Position numbers and translations under genes: made by a program. The notes under the pieces were generated by a model. The model worked only from the letters and a program-made list of their open reading frames with translations. It searched no databases and was not told where the DNA came from. A stretch of DNA of 64,000 nucleotides from Wolfiporia cocos (lineage: Eukaryota; Basidiomycota; Agaricomycetes; Polyporales; Phaeolaceae), in contig JACCLO010000013.1 of assembly GCA_029448655.1 (NCBI GenBank), positions 248,001 through 312,000 of the forward strand, in the 5' to 3' direction. The first letter of the stretch is position 1, and each line of letters begins with the position of its first letter. Shown here in pieces: positions 54,377-64,000 of this stretch.

Positions 54377-54552
54377 TTTGCATAATTGCTGGCACTCTGA
54401 TGCAACGATTTTGAGCAGTATTTGTTCTGGACAAACTTCCCACGCCCGGTACGCCCACCTATGATAGGGCCTATGCGTAGGTTGCGTAAGTTTGTCCCAA
54501 ACAAATACTGCTCAAAATCGTTGCATCAGAGGAGTGCCAACAATTATGCAAA
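54377..54552. repeat. Hairpin element with about 65-70 bp inverted arms
   Basis: TTTGCATAATTG at 54377 is mirrored by CAATTATGCAAA ending at 54552, and the arms stay similar through gattttgagcagtatttg. The loop is about 40 bp. No clear target duplication flanks it. Probably a small foldback MITE. Confidence 0.7.
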
Positions 54553-55270
54553 CGACTGTAAGGAGCTGTTCCGTGCAAATCTGAGTAACTAATGCGATGG
54601 ACATACAATTCTGAAGTGGATCCGATGTCTTCAGGCTCTGCACGTGACGGACATAGCCTTTTTAGGTCAATTCCCAAGAACCCATGACTCCTGTCGCGGG
54701 ATGAAGGATAATGCATTATGCAATGCACGTAGACAGCGGTGTGCTGTCGATCATATCGATTGAAGTTTTCTGATGGATAGAGTCGTCCAAGATCTTGTCC
54801 AGATCCTCACCCATGATGCAATCATGCAATGTCTGCTCCAGGAAGCACCAATCGCCGTCTGTGTTACTGCAATCACAAGAGACGGCTTTCATGACCGTTC
54901 ACGACCCCGAGGCTTGCTTCTGCACTAGCTCGCTAATCTATCTCCGTGACGCTGTACGGTGAGACGTCCTGGAAGGGTAGAATGGCCGTCTCTGCACTTA
55001 CTCTCGCATTTCCAGCAGTGATCCTGTGCATTGCTTGTTGAACTCTTTGTTCAGCTCAGCTCGGGCGTCTTGAGTGATGCGCGGGATCATCTCAATACTG
55101 GCACCTTCACTCGCTGCCGAGACGCAGACACATGCTCTCATCCCATGATTTAGACTAAGTACGATGGCGGGGCGGAGTTAGCAGACTGTCGGTTCGGGTT
55201 ATATAACCGCACATTGTGAACTCTCAACTCTTCCACCACCCGCTGGATCTCCCCCTACGCCTATTACATT
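54553..55270. other. No gene recognised; probable promoter region of the unit D gene
   Basis: No coding sequence seen. GGTTATATAACC at 55197-55208 is a self-complementary TATA-like motif 63 bp before the ATG at 55271. Confidence 0.4.
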
Positions 55271-56958
55271 ATGTCGCGGACAGAAGCTACGAGTTTTACC
55301 AAATATTATCAGGAGTGAGTCCATTTTTACTTGTATTAGAGAACTGTCGACATTCATGCGTACTTGCAGCATTGTCACGCATTATATGGCCGCTGGCATG
55401 GCGGGTGCGTGTACCTTTCAAGCATTGCTGTTAACGATGATGCAACCAGACTACATCATTTTAGCACTTCTCATCTATGACCACGTTCTTATTATTGGGA
55501 GAGAGGTCAATGTGACTGGGCGAGGCAGTAATGCGCGATCTGTGCTCTTTTTTGCCAATCGCTGTGTGATGCTAGCCATGGTCATATCACTGCTTTGTCA
55601 ACTGGGAAGTTACCAAGCGAAGACTGTACGTAAATTGTATTTCCACTAATTTCGCTAACTCACGTCTGTCATACTCCATGAGTAGGAGTAGCTATTGCAA
55701 TCTGTCATGCATAACTGAAGTTAACCTTTCATGATTCCACCCACAGTGAAGCACTAGCTATTTTCTACTCGTGTGTCAACATCGCACCCGGTCTCATATG
55801 GACGGGTACGTCCTCCCTATTATATTGGGTTGTGCGACTGAGGCTATTGGCGAGCCAGTATTCTCAACGCTTCGACTTTACGCCGTGTGTCGTGGGAAGT
55901 TGCTGCTACCAACGATGACACTGCTCCTTGGAGTAGCGTCAGCGTCCACCAATTTGGTAGCTTCAATCTGCTCAAGTCTTGCGCTTGCGCACGCACTAAT
56001 TTATTGACCAGGCATTCTATTCCACCACAAGGTTGGTTGCCAACATGGGTCATTCTTTGGCTCAAATATCAAGTCTCTCCGATTCAGTGCAACTTGGGTG
56101 CGTTAATTTTGATGGCCAGATGGCTTTCCGGCTGAAAATCATGTATAGATGTAAGCATCGTTATGGGTCAAAATGCTCATTAACTCTGAATGAATTACAG
56201 TTCAGTACTTTGCGATTGTCAGCCCAATGCTGTCCGAGATAATTGCTATCATAACCATATGGCGCGAAATAGAGTTTCGTGAGGAACACTGCACGTCCAG
56301 GGTTTCTTTTGCATCAGTCTTGGTGAGAGATGGTCCGTCACACAAACTCAAGTTGAAATTCCTTGTATACCTTATTCGAGCATTAACATGTATAGGTACC
56401 GCTTCCTTTATGTGAGCGGGATGTTCATACACATCAACACATTTGGTGATGCTAATCGGCACAGATTGCTGCTTACGGTTAGCATTATTAACTTGGCACT
56501 GCTCGGGTTGAAGGAATGTGCTGGTACTTCTGTTTCGTCTTATGTGAACCTGACCTTTCGACAAGCAGACGAACATACAATTCGCGGTTGTGTACAATGC
56601 GTGAGTTCTACAAACTCTCCTTTACGAAGTGACGCATATTCGCTATAGACTTTTGCCCGTACTAATGTCCCGCACGATGCTCAATCTGCGCGAATGTTGC
56701 TTCAATCCTGGTGATCTCTCAGGAGTCGAGGTACAGGATAGAACTACGACGGAAGATTCTCTCCGATTCAGGTCTCAACCATCATTCCCTGCTAATGAAG
56801 TCACAGAATTGGCAGATGACGCGCAGACATCCCATCCTCGACTGGCGAGCGCGAGTATCATCAGTGAGCACAACATCAACGACATAGAGATACAAGCTCG
56901 GGATGCAGTCGATGATATTTGTCAGGAACAAAGGAGCTGGTGGGACGATGAAAGCTAA
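55271..56958 (+). CDS. DUF6533 multi-pass membrane protein, unit D
   Basis: Exon lengths repeat those of unit A: 55271-55314 (44), 55370-55404 (35), 55465-55625 (161), micro-exon 55686-55687, 55747-55805 (59), 55859-55956 (98), 56012-56097, micro-exon 56149-56150, 56201-56332, 56396-56411 (16), then from 56465. The protein is much more diverged. It keeps ALLIYDHVLIIGREVN (DUF6533), VFSTLRLYAVC, SEIIAIITIW and MLNLRECCFN near the C-terminus. The donor of the exon from 56465 (GTATGT in unit A) is GAATGT here, and I could not find a splice path that keeps frame into the last exon (about 56654-56958). The gene is either rearranged at its 3' end or recently damaged. Confidence 0.65.
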
Positions 56959-58839
56959 TCTGCACATAAGATGCCTATTTAATGTACCGAGCGTACGTCT
57001 CGATCGCGACAGAAATAGTGTATACTGTAATATCCACTCTCATAGTAATGAACGACAAGATTGGCATAGAAGTTCATGTCATAGCCAATAGACACCTGGT
57101 CAATATTGATATCAATGCGCGGGGGGGGGGTTGTCTTATTTTCGAAATACTGTTCTTATTAGATTATGTCTGCGTCCATCCACTGCGAGGGTACGTATGA
57201 AGTGAATCGACACAACAAGATGACTGTGCACATGTTGATCGGAGTAGATCTGATCTACCCAACAATTCCACAGGGCGAGTGGCCTGCTACTCTTGCGTGT
57301 CGATGTCTCGTTTCTTGCTGAAACTTGGGTAAATACGATGGCTACAAAGTAGTGGCAGCCTATAACATGGATAGTTATCTGCCAGTCAAGTATTCCATAC
57401 TCTGTCGACTGTCTCAATGAAGAAACCCAAATCGCAAGCCCATTACTTGTGTATGATATTGGCCCTCGGCTCAAACGTCAAGCGGGCTAGAAACCGCATG
57501 ACTCAAGTACCAGAACTGAAATGTTGGATGCACTACGTCGTATCCGTAAAGTGTCCGTGACTTAGTATAATGACAAGGCCGGGCATGTGCATGAGCTGCT
57601 ATCATATAAGCATAACACCTTGTGCGGTAACTTCATCGACAAGCTATTGGCGTGTGCAGTGAGCCACAACATTGATGCACCGCCTACATTATGTGGTCCG
57701 GTCATCATTCTGTGGAGCTATAAGCGCTACAAAGGACGCAATGCAAATGACTGCGCCTGATCAACTCTGACCAAGCTGTATTAGGCCGCCGTTGCATTCT
57801 GAGAGATTTACATATGAATTGCCGATGATCAGGTTTCATAGATCTGATCTGATGCGGTAAGTCGCCTTGTTGTATCCACGCTATGAGCAACCGGTGACCC
57901 TTCATCAAGATGTCATCTACTAACCACATTCAAATGTCTCAGCAGTGGTCCAACTTACACAACAAGAGCTTGGAGGTGATATCGGATACTACTGACATTC
58001 TGACTCGTCAATTCTATTGGGCGTAGCATCACCAGTAGGTGCGTCCCTGACGAGGTGCAGAAAGACAAGCTCACAGCTCACAGGGCTGAGATGCCACTTC
58101 TGATGATATGGTGCGGAAACTATGCTCTCAAGATGAGGGCATCCTTTTCTAATAGTCCCGAACGTGACACATGGTATCCCAATCGCATCGATGAATGTTC
58201 ACGCATAGCCTCCTGCCAAGCATTCCCTCATTCGCTGATGATTACAAAGCTGACGTGTCGATATTTGCTACAGGAGACTCTGTGCTATCGTACTGATGAT
58301 GCATTGTAAAGTCGGTGATAGGAAAGTCATACGAAAGTGGCCTTGCTATATCCAAACACACGAGCAGAGCAACGGCGATGACCGATGACACCCTCGCCAT
58401 TTGATCCAATGGTCTTAGGCCGAATGAACAGCAGCAATGGTCCATCCAACTCCGTTAGCGGACCATATTGAGCTACATTGTCGAAGCGAGCTCTCACAAG
58501 TCGGCGTTCGCCATACTGAAGACTGATGAAGATGAGGGCCCGTATCGAAATCGATTTTGGACGACTATGACGTGGTAATGCTTATTTGAACACTTCCGCT
58601 TAGCGCCGCCGTACTTCAAATTAAGCTCGGCCCCGTGGCAAAGACACATTCTGACCAGATGATGTCAAATGACTCGTATAAGCCTATATCACCGGACATC
58701 ATAATTCTTACAAGGGGCGTCCGTATTCAATATAGCGCCTTTGTTGACAGATAAAAATGAACGTGGGCAATAGTCTGTTATAAAGTAGATAGTCCAAAGC
58801 TCCGCTTCTGTGTTCTCACCTCTTCTGAGCTGATGTACC
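56959..58839. other. No gene recognised
   Basis: Only short frames. A run of ten G residues stands at about 57121-57130. Otherwise I see neither repeats nor motifs. Confidence 0.4.
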
Positions 58840-60237
58840 ATGACCCTGCATTCAGATGTGGTCCTTGAGTGCAATCTCGAATCTGGAGCTGTCCAGATCA
58901 ATACGTTGATGGAGGCATGGCAGGAGCTGTCGCCGTTTTCCGTGGAGTCCTCCCATGCAGGATTCCCAAACGTCTTCGAGTTTGCCACTCAGCACTGCAT
59001 ATACTTTGCTGCCATCTTGCAGGAGAAGCAGAAGGAGCCAGAGAGAATGACGGAAGCTGATTTGGGTCGACAGTATGCTGCGATACTCGATGCTCCTTTT
59101 GCATATTCCGAAGACGCAGGCCAATCATCCAGAGTCCCTGTGCAAACGCACTTTCACCTTCCCGGTCCCCCTCGACTACCATTCGACTCGGGTGTTCTCG
59201 GCAATCGCACATCTGTCACGAATTCATGCTCTCCTCCTCCTTACCCTAACATATCCACCTGGCATACCACCCCTCGATCCCATGTCTTATCAAGCCATGT
59301 CGGACCGACTAACGGGCACTCACAGTGGAATACCATCGGAATCACGTACGTGGTAGCATCCGATATGCAGAACGAGGCCAACGTCGGCATCGCTCTCCTT
59401 CCCGACTGGCGAGGCAAGGGGATCGCCACACACGCTCTCGCGCTCACGCTGAGCTGGGCGTTCACCCAGTACGCCTGCCACCGCGTGCAGGGGCTGATCA
59501 TGGATGGGCCCTTCCGAGACGTCGCCCGCGCAGCGTTGACCTCGCTCGGATTCTCCCACGAAGGTACCCGTCGCCGCGCTGTACTCAGCACCGCATTCGT
59601 CGGCTGGCGCGATGTCACGTACATGGCGATGCTCGACACCGACTGGGTCACGCGCGAGCACCGGAAACCGAGGGCCATATGGGACGAGATGTTTAAAAGG
59701 CACCATCGCGAACGCGAGGAGCTGCTGCAATTTGAGACCCGTTTGAAAGAGTTGCGCAGGGCCCCAAGCGCGGAGACGATCAGGATTGTGAATCAAGAGC
59801 TCATGTCGGGAACTACCCCATCGTCACCCCTAAGAACAGAGTCGGGCTTTGAGGAATCTGACGCTGACTCGGAATGCTCCAGATCATCTTTACCCTCTTC
59901 GCAAAGGTCGTCCGTACCTTCGTCATCTGTCGAGCCTTTTGACAGTCTCCCACCATCGAGGGCTACATCGGTAATCACAGACGACCAGCTATCTATCAGT
60001 GATATTTCCATAGGCGACTCCTTCACGGATGCATCTGAAGGATCATTGTACGACAGACCACTTTTGGTGGGGAAAAGCGAGCGACAGATGCGGTCGAGAG
60101 GGAAGGATAGTATGGTGAAGAAGTGGCGCTCTTCCACCTCTTTCGCCTCTCCCACCCCATATAGAGACGGACCATCAACAAGCGATGGTCAAGGCTACCA
60201 GTCCGACTCCAGCTCAGGATGGGCTTTAGTTTCTTGA
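58840..60237 (+). CDS. GNAT-type N-acetyltransferase, paralogue 1 (465 aa)
   Basis: Single open frame from ATG 58840. The GNAT fold, about residues 165-275, is recognisable from NEANVGIALLPDW, the acetyl-CoA loop RGKGIA (191-196), HRVQGLIMDG, ARAALTSLGFSHEGTRRRA and WRDVTYMAMLD. GNAT enzymes move acetyl from acetyl-CoA to an amine; the substrate here is unknown. Residues from 300 on are Ser-rich and probably disordered, ending GYQSDSSSGWALVS. Residues about 120-162 look unlike the family and may be read in a shifted frame. The gene shares its N-terminus (EAWQELSPFSVES) and tail with the next gene. Confidence 0.8.
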   Translation: MTLHSDVVLECNLESGAVQINTLMEAWQELSPFSVESSHAGFPNVFEFATQHCIYFAAILQEKQKEPERMTEADLGRQYAAILDAPFAYSEDAGQSSRVPVQTHFHLPGPPRLPFDSGVLGNRTSVTNSCSPPPYPNISTWHTTPRSHVLSSHVGPTNGHSQWNTIGITYVVASDMQNEANVGIALLPDWRGKGIATHALALTLSWAFTQYACHRVQGLIMDGPFRDVARAALTSLGFSHEGTRRRAVLSTAFVGWRDVTYMAMLDTDWVTREHRKPRAIWDEMFKRHHREREELLQFETRLKELRRAPSAETIRIVNQELMSGTTPSSPLRTESGFEESDADSECSRSSLPSSQRSSVPSSSVEPFDSLPPSRATSVITDDQLSISDISIGDSFTDASEGSLYDRPLLVGKSERQMRSRGKDSMVKKWRSSTSFASPTPYRDGPSTSDGQGYQSDSSSGWALVS

Positions 60238-61286
60238 CATCCATTACATGCCTGCAAGTTATGATGACATGCCTCGACATATTTCCATTATTACAACATC
60301 ACACTCGTGAAGATTGTGTCTTTCGGAACAACTCATCTATCGAGACATGAAGGAGCACCTATGGATGTGATGCATCTTCATACCTATATCTGTTATGTGC
60401 ACTTTCCTTAGTCTTGAATGATCCTTTGTAAGTAATATTCTTTCTTTTTACGGTACCTGTACTACGTGTACGCTGGGCATGCCATTCGCAATGTACTTGA
60501 TAGTCAGGATCATTCATGCCCCGAGTATCAAACAAAGATCTGTACAGTTTAAGAAGAGACGGGGACATCATCACAGAGGAAACGACTCACACTAACGTTC
60601 TAGCTTCTACAATCCGTATATTTTGTCATCTGCTAACTCAACGATTGCCACAACGCACGTGACCTCGAGAACCTCTTGTCGATTGGTCGCCGACTCTACT
60701 GATGTAGCTGGCGTCCTTGCATGGGATGGATCAGTTCGCTACGCTATAGAGCATTGCATCGTCACTGACTATCACAGAATCAAGCTTTTTTTCGATAACA
60801 GACAGTTTTCGCAATCCACTTAGCGCCGAAGATTTCTGGTCGATCCACCGCCGCAGGTTCTCAAGCCGACATACCGAAAAACCAAGTCCCACGTCGCGCC
60901 ACCATTATCAACCACTATCGGCCCGCTCGCTGCGACCACAGCTTGAGCAAGCGAGAAATGCGTTGCAGAGTGTCTGCTAAGAGTCGAGCGGGAGCATGTG
61001 CAGCGAATAGTGGTACATACTTGGATCATATTGCGCTGTTTCCGGACCGTGGGTATGCCACCGCGCTCCACATTACTCCATGCCATCAACTCCACAACCC
61101 GCGATGAATATTGATGGCGAGCCCCACAGCCTTGCGAAAACTGTCTAACGACTCATGTGGCGAGAGTTTCCTTGCGGGCATCCTCACATGGTCACAAACT
61201 CTATCAACATCGACTGCGCACTTCGTGCGCGGACCCCGTAGGTTGTCGCTATCTCGCACGGTCGTCTCACCTTGATTTGAACCACC
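60238..61286. other. Intergenic, no gene recognised
   Basis: No motif or repeat seen. It contains the 3' region of the first GNAT gene and the promoter side of the second. Confidence 0.4.
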
Positions 61287-62263
61287 ATGTCAGAGGATAA
61301 CAACATTGTCCTTGAAGATAACCTCCAAGCCACAACAGTTCTGTCTGGGGCTCTGTTTGAGGCATGGAGGGAGATATCGCCGTATTCAGTGGAAGCCGCG
61401 CAGGCGGATAATCCAGATATCTTCACATTCAGTGTCGATAATTGTATGTATCTTGCGGCGATAACGAAGTGGGTCGTTCATGAGAAGAAGGAGGATGCAG
61501 ATCCCCAGCACAATGAAGGTATGTGAACAGTGCTTATCAGTATTCCAGGCGATATCCATCGGAGTGCTTAGATCTCCTTATCTCTGGTGGCGAGCATCGC
61601 GACCAATGGATCTCCCACGATACGGAGAATGACGATCCATGGGATTCCAGTTCGCCGGTGGTAGAAACTCCCTGCAAAAACATCACACACGAAGACAGGT
61701 GGGAGACCATCGGGCTTGTCTACCTTGGCGCTTCCAGTATGCAGAGTGAGGCCAATATCGGCATCTCCCTGATCCCCGATTGGCGAGGCAAGGGGCTTGC
61801 CGTATCGGCGTTGAGACGCACGCTCGAGATCGCATTCGACGTGTTTCAGTGTCACCGCGTGCAAGCCCGCATCATGGACGGTCCACACTGTATCGCTGCA
61901 CGGACCATCTTCATCGGCCTCGGCTTCACGTTTGAGGGTACGCGTCGCCGTGCGGTCCAAACTACCACAGTAGGAAGTCCCAGGGATGCTGGATGGCGTG
62001 ACGTCACGTACATGGCGCTTCTCGACACAGAGTGGGTAGTGCGCTCTAGCACCCGCGCTGCGCCGCAGAGCGCATGGGACGAGATGCTCAATCGTCACCA
62101 GCGTGAGCAAGAACAGCTCTCCGGATTGGAAAATGCCCGGACACTGCGCAGGACGTCGAGCTCAGAGACAATTAGGAAGTCGCGGCCGGAAGTCACAGAG
62201 TATCTTCCCGAATGGCCTTCGTCCGCGAGCGAGTCTGGAGTCAGCATGAGCGAGAACGAGTAG
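61287..62263 (+). CDS. GNAT-type N-acetyltransferase, paralogue 2, with in-frame TAG before an RG-rich tail
   Basis: Exon 1 61287-61518, a 53-bp intron (GTATGT...TTAG) and exon 2 from 61572 give 307 aa. N-terminal EAWREISPYSVEA matches paralogue 1. The GNAT core has SEANIGISLIPDW, RGKGLA, HRVQARIMDG, LGFTFEGTRRRA and WRDVTYMALLD. The TAG at 62261-62263 ends the protein at SMSENE. The same frame stays open for another 121 codons to 62629, encoding Ser-rich sequence, then an RG-repeat tract, then RSDRSSDWSVV, which resembles the C-terminus of paralogue 1. So the stop is probably a recent nonsense change or is read through. Confidence 0.8.
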
Positions 62264-62629
62264 ATCATCCCGTCTTCGCCGAGTTCTTCCATTGGCAATT
62301 TCGAAAGAATTCCATCGTCTCCGTCATCATCTGTATTTTCTTTAAGCAGTATGGAGCATGTCCTGCCAAGTGCTCCGGTCAACAGAGACAGAGATCATGG
62401 CAGGGATGCAGGCGACAGAGGGAGAGGAAGAGCTAGAGGTCGAAGCGACGGTCAAGGTCAGAGTAGAGGAAGAGGAAGAGGAAGAGGAAGAGGTGGAAAC
62501 GGAGGTCGAGGAGACCGTAGGGGAGGAGGAAGAGGAAGGGGTAGAGGGCAGCTCAACGTACCGAATAATGCTCAGCGTGATACCAATGGGTATCGCTCTG
62601 ACAGGAGCTCAGACTGGAGTGTCGTCTGA
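62264..62629 (+). pseudogene. Former C-terminal extension of GNAT paralogue 2 (Ser-rich then RG-rich)
   Basis: In the same frame as the gene above and separated from it by one TAG. It includes PSSPSSS repeats and an RG-repeat (GRGRGRGRGGNGGRGDRRGG) encoded by ggaaga-type purine repeats. RG repeats often bind RNA; no function is shown here. Confidence 0.55.
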
Positions 62630-63560
62630 AAGTTATTATCATTCATTTACTCCCGGTATGCCCCAGGCATCATATGATGAAGATGGTGGCTTTATTGAGA
62701 CACATCATCACAACTCGGACGGAACAGAGTGCGGCTGATACGCTATGTTACATTGAAGTCAAGTACATGACGTTGGTAAGTATTTCCCCGTTATACATTA
62801 TTGTATGTTTACTACTGACTCCAGTATCGCTCTATCTCGCCAAATCCTTACCATTTTTGAACAATGAGCATAAGCTAATGATGCGTTGCGACATGCCTTT
62901 AGGATTATTTACGCTTTCGCAGCGTCGTATGCCTCTGTTGGCTAAGACTGCAGATCCTGTACCGGGCATCACCTTCCATGCAGCGAATGCTGACATCGAG
63001 CTGGTCGTGATAAATGCCGACGCAAGGAATCCGCTGCATCTATATGCACCCAGGGTAACGAAGGAGCTTCATAACGCAGATCATGGCTTGGTGCTCTGCG
63101 TCCCTCATGAGGATGTGCCCTGGCATCTAAAGGCCTAGCGTACCGCTCACTGACTTACCAGGACACATACGGTACGTATTACGCTCTACTCCGTATCACT
63201 AGCCGTTTGAGACAAGGTAATGAAGGATATATACAGGAAGCGCATCCGTGTCTTCATATCTTCGCACCTGATGCACTCTGCTCCTTGAGTGTGAGCTATC
63301 GTTGAGTGCATTTACACTCAGAATTGTCCTCATACTCAGCATCTATCAGCTATATGTTGCCCGAAGCTGGCCCGATTATTCTCGACTATCAAGCTTTGTT
63401 TATGTAGTTACATAGCGGCGGCCTACTAGTAGCAACCAAGTCATCTTCGCCCCGAGAGTCCAACGTCAATTGGCAGATGTTCCCTGCCGTATAATCGAGC
63501 TTATGGAAGAGTGATGATGCATAAAGCTGCTTGAAATTGCCGTACACGAACAGATTGATA
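62630..63560. other. No gene recognised
   Basis: A 154-codon frame (62674-63138, plus) is open, but it has no family features and begins among the 3' sequence of the GNAT gene. I treat it as unsupported. A TATA-like run lies near 63229. Confidence 0.35.
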
Positions 63561-64000
63561 TCACATAGGGGGACGACTTGGGGTCCGGAACTCAGCCTGT
63601 AACTCGGCGAGTAAAACAGACATATAAGGACGTTTAGTGCGATTCATACTCCAACACCTCGTCAAAATTTCCCAGACTTTGTCTGAGATCCCACGTGCTG
63701 AGGCCTCCAGAGTGCGCTGTGGATGCTGTCCCTGTAGCACCAACATGCAAACCGTTGCTTCCGCTAAGCCAGGGAATGGGTCCTGTCCAGTGAAGATCTA
63801 AAACAGGGTGAATGTCATCTGGATCCTATCAGCCAAGTCAACACACCTCCCAGATCACACCTCCCAGAGAGTAAACGTCGCCTTCTTTTATAGCGAAGCT
63901 GATGCCTGCATTCTCAGAATCAAGATACTCCGGAGGTATCCACTGGGCCGTCCCATAAAGACCCGATTTCGGTAGATCAGTAGCGACATTGATACTGCGG
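63561..64000 (-). CDS. Protein kinase, C-terminal half, running off the right edge
   Basis: On the minus strand, exon 64000-63847, a 49-bp intron (63846-63798, GTGTGT...TTTTAG) and the last exon 63797-63561 join in frame. SGLYGTAQWIPPEYL is the activation-segment end with the PPE (APE-type) motif. DVYSLGGVIWEIFTGQDPF is subdomain IX with its conserved Asp, and CWSMNRTKRP contains the subdomain XI Arg. The pattern resembles tyrosine-kinase-like Ser/Thr kinases, which are expanded in Agaricomycetes. The nucleotide loop and catalytic loop lie outside the window. The stop comes soon after the domain, so there is no C-terminal extension. Confidence 0.85.

Noticed and set aside
62358..62738. Acidic Glu-rich 126-codon frame
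   Set aside because: It is the shifted reading of the purine repeat that encodes the RG tract in the GNAT frame.
62674..63138. 154-codon plus-strand frame downstream of the GNAT gene
   Set aside because: No motif, no homology I can recognise, and a start within 3' sequence of the previous gene.

Overview
The window looks like repeat-rich accessory DNA of a filamentous basidiomycete, most likely an Agaricomycete. The host genes have many 47-80 bp GT-AG introns. They include membrane-protein families largely known from Agaricomycetes (DUF6533 and DUF6534 types). The repeats are Ty3/Gypsy chromoviruses, Tc1/mariner and hAT-like elements. No bacterial-style operons are present.

Layout. 1-9.2 kb is decayed repeat DNA: a retroelement-like ORF fragment running off the left edge, a DUF6534-type gene remnant, a foldback element whose arms carry tRNA-derived pol III promoters, a Copia-type primer-binding-site remnant, a 30-bp minisatellite, a near-perfect palindrome and a CTLH (RanBPM-like) fragment. 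9.2-19.6 kb is a Tc1/mariner element split by Gypsy copy 1 (10370-18798, + strand, TSD CAACC). 20.4-29.5 kb is Gypsy copy 2 (minus strand, TSD CACAG), whose gag is broken by an unrelated solo LTR. A third, diverged solo LTR of the Gypsy family follows at 29.7-30.4 kb. The Gypsy element is a chromovirus with Gag, protease, an embedded dUTPase domain, RT, RNase H, integrase and chromodomain. It also has an 11-nt self-priming PBS, a candidate -1 frameshift site and an overlapping third ORF with two zinc knuckles.

34-57 kb is a tandem segmental array. Each unit holds an NADPH-dependent alkenal/double-bond reductase gene (medium-chain dehydrogenase/reductase, MDR) followed by a DUF6533 multi-pass membrane protein gene. 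Unit A has both genes intact (MDR 10 exons, 345 aa; DUF6533 about 361 aa). Units B and C lack MDR exons 1-2 and are pseudogenised. They have collected hAT-type MITEs with 8-bp target duplications and a glucose-6-phosphate-isomerase exon fragment. A fourth, diverged unit D keeps a largely intact DUF6533 gene and only scrambled MDR pieces. All DUF6533 copies that still contain the relevant introns need the same 2-nt micro-exons to stay in frame. One MITE sits in a DUF6533 exon so that GT-AG splicing would remove it exactly.

58.8-64 kb is more ordinary host sequence: two paralogous GNAT-type acetyltransferase genes, the second with an in-frame TAG before an RG-rich tail, and the C-terminal half of a protein kinase gene running off the right edge on the minus strand.

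The repeats show an order of events. Tc1 came before Gypsy 1. Gypsy 2 came before the solo LTR inside it. The segmental duplication came before the MITE insertions that are private to single units.
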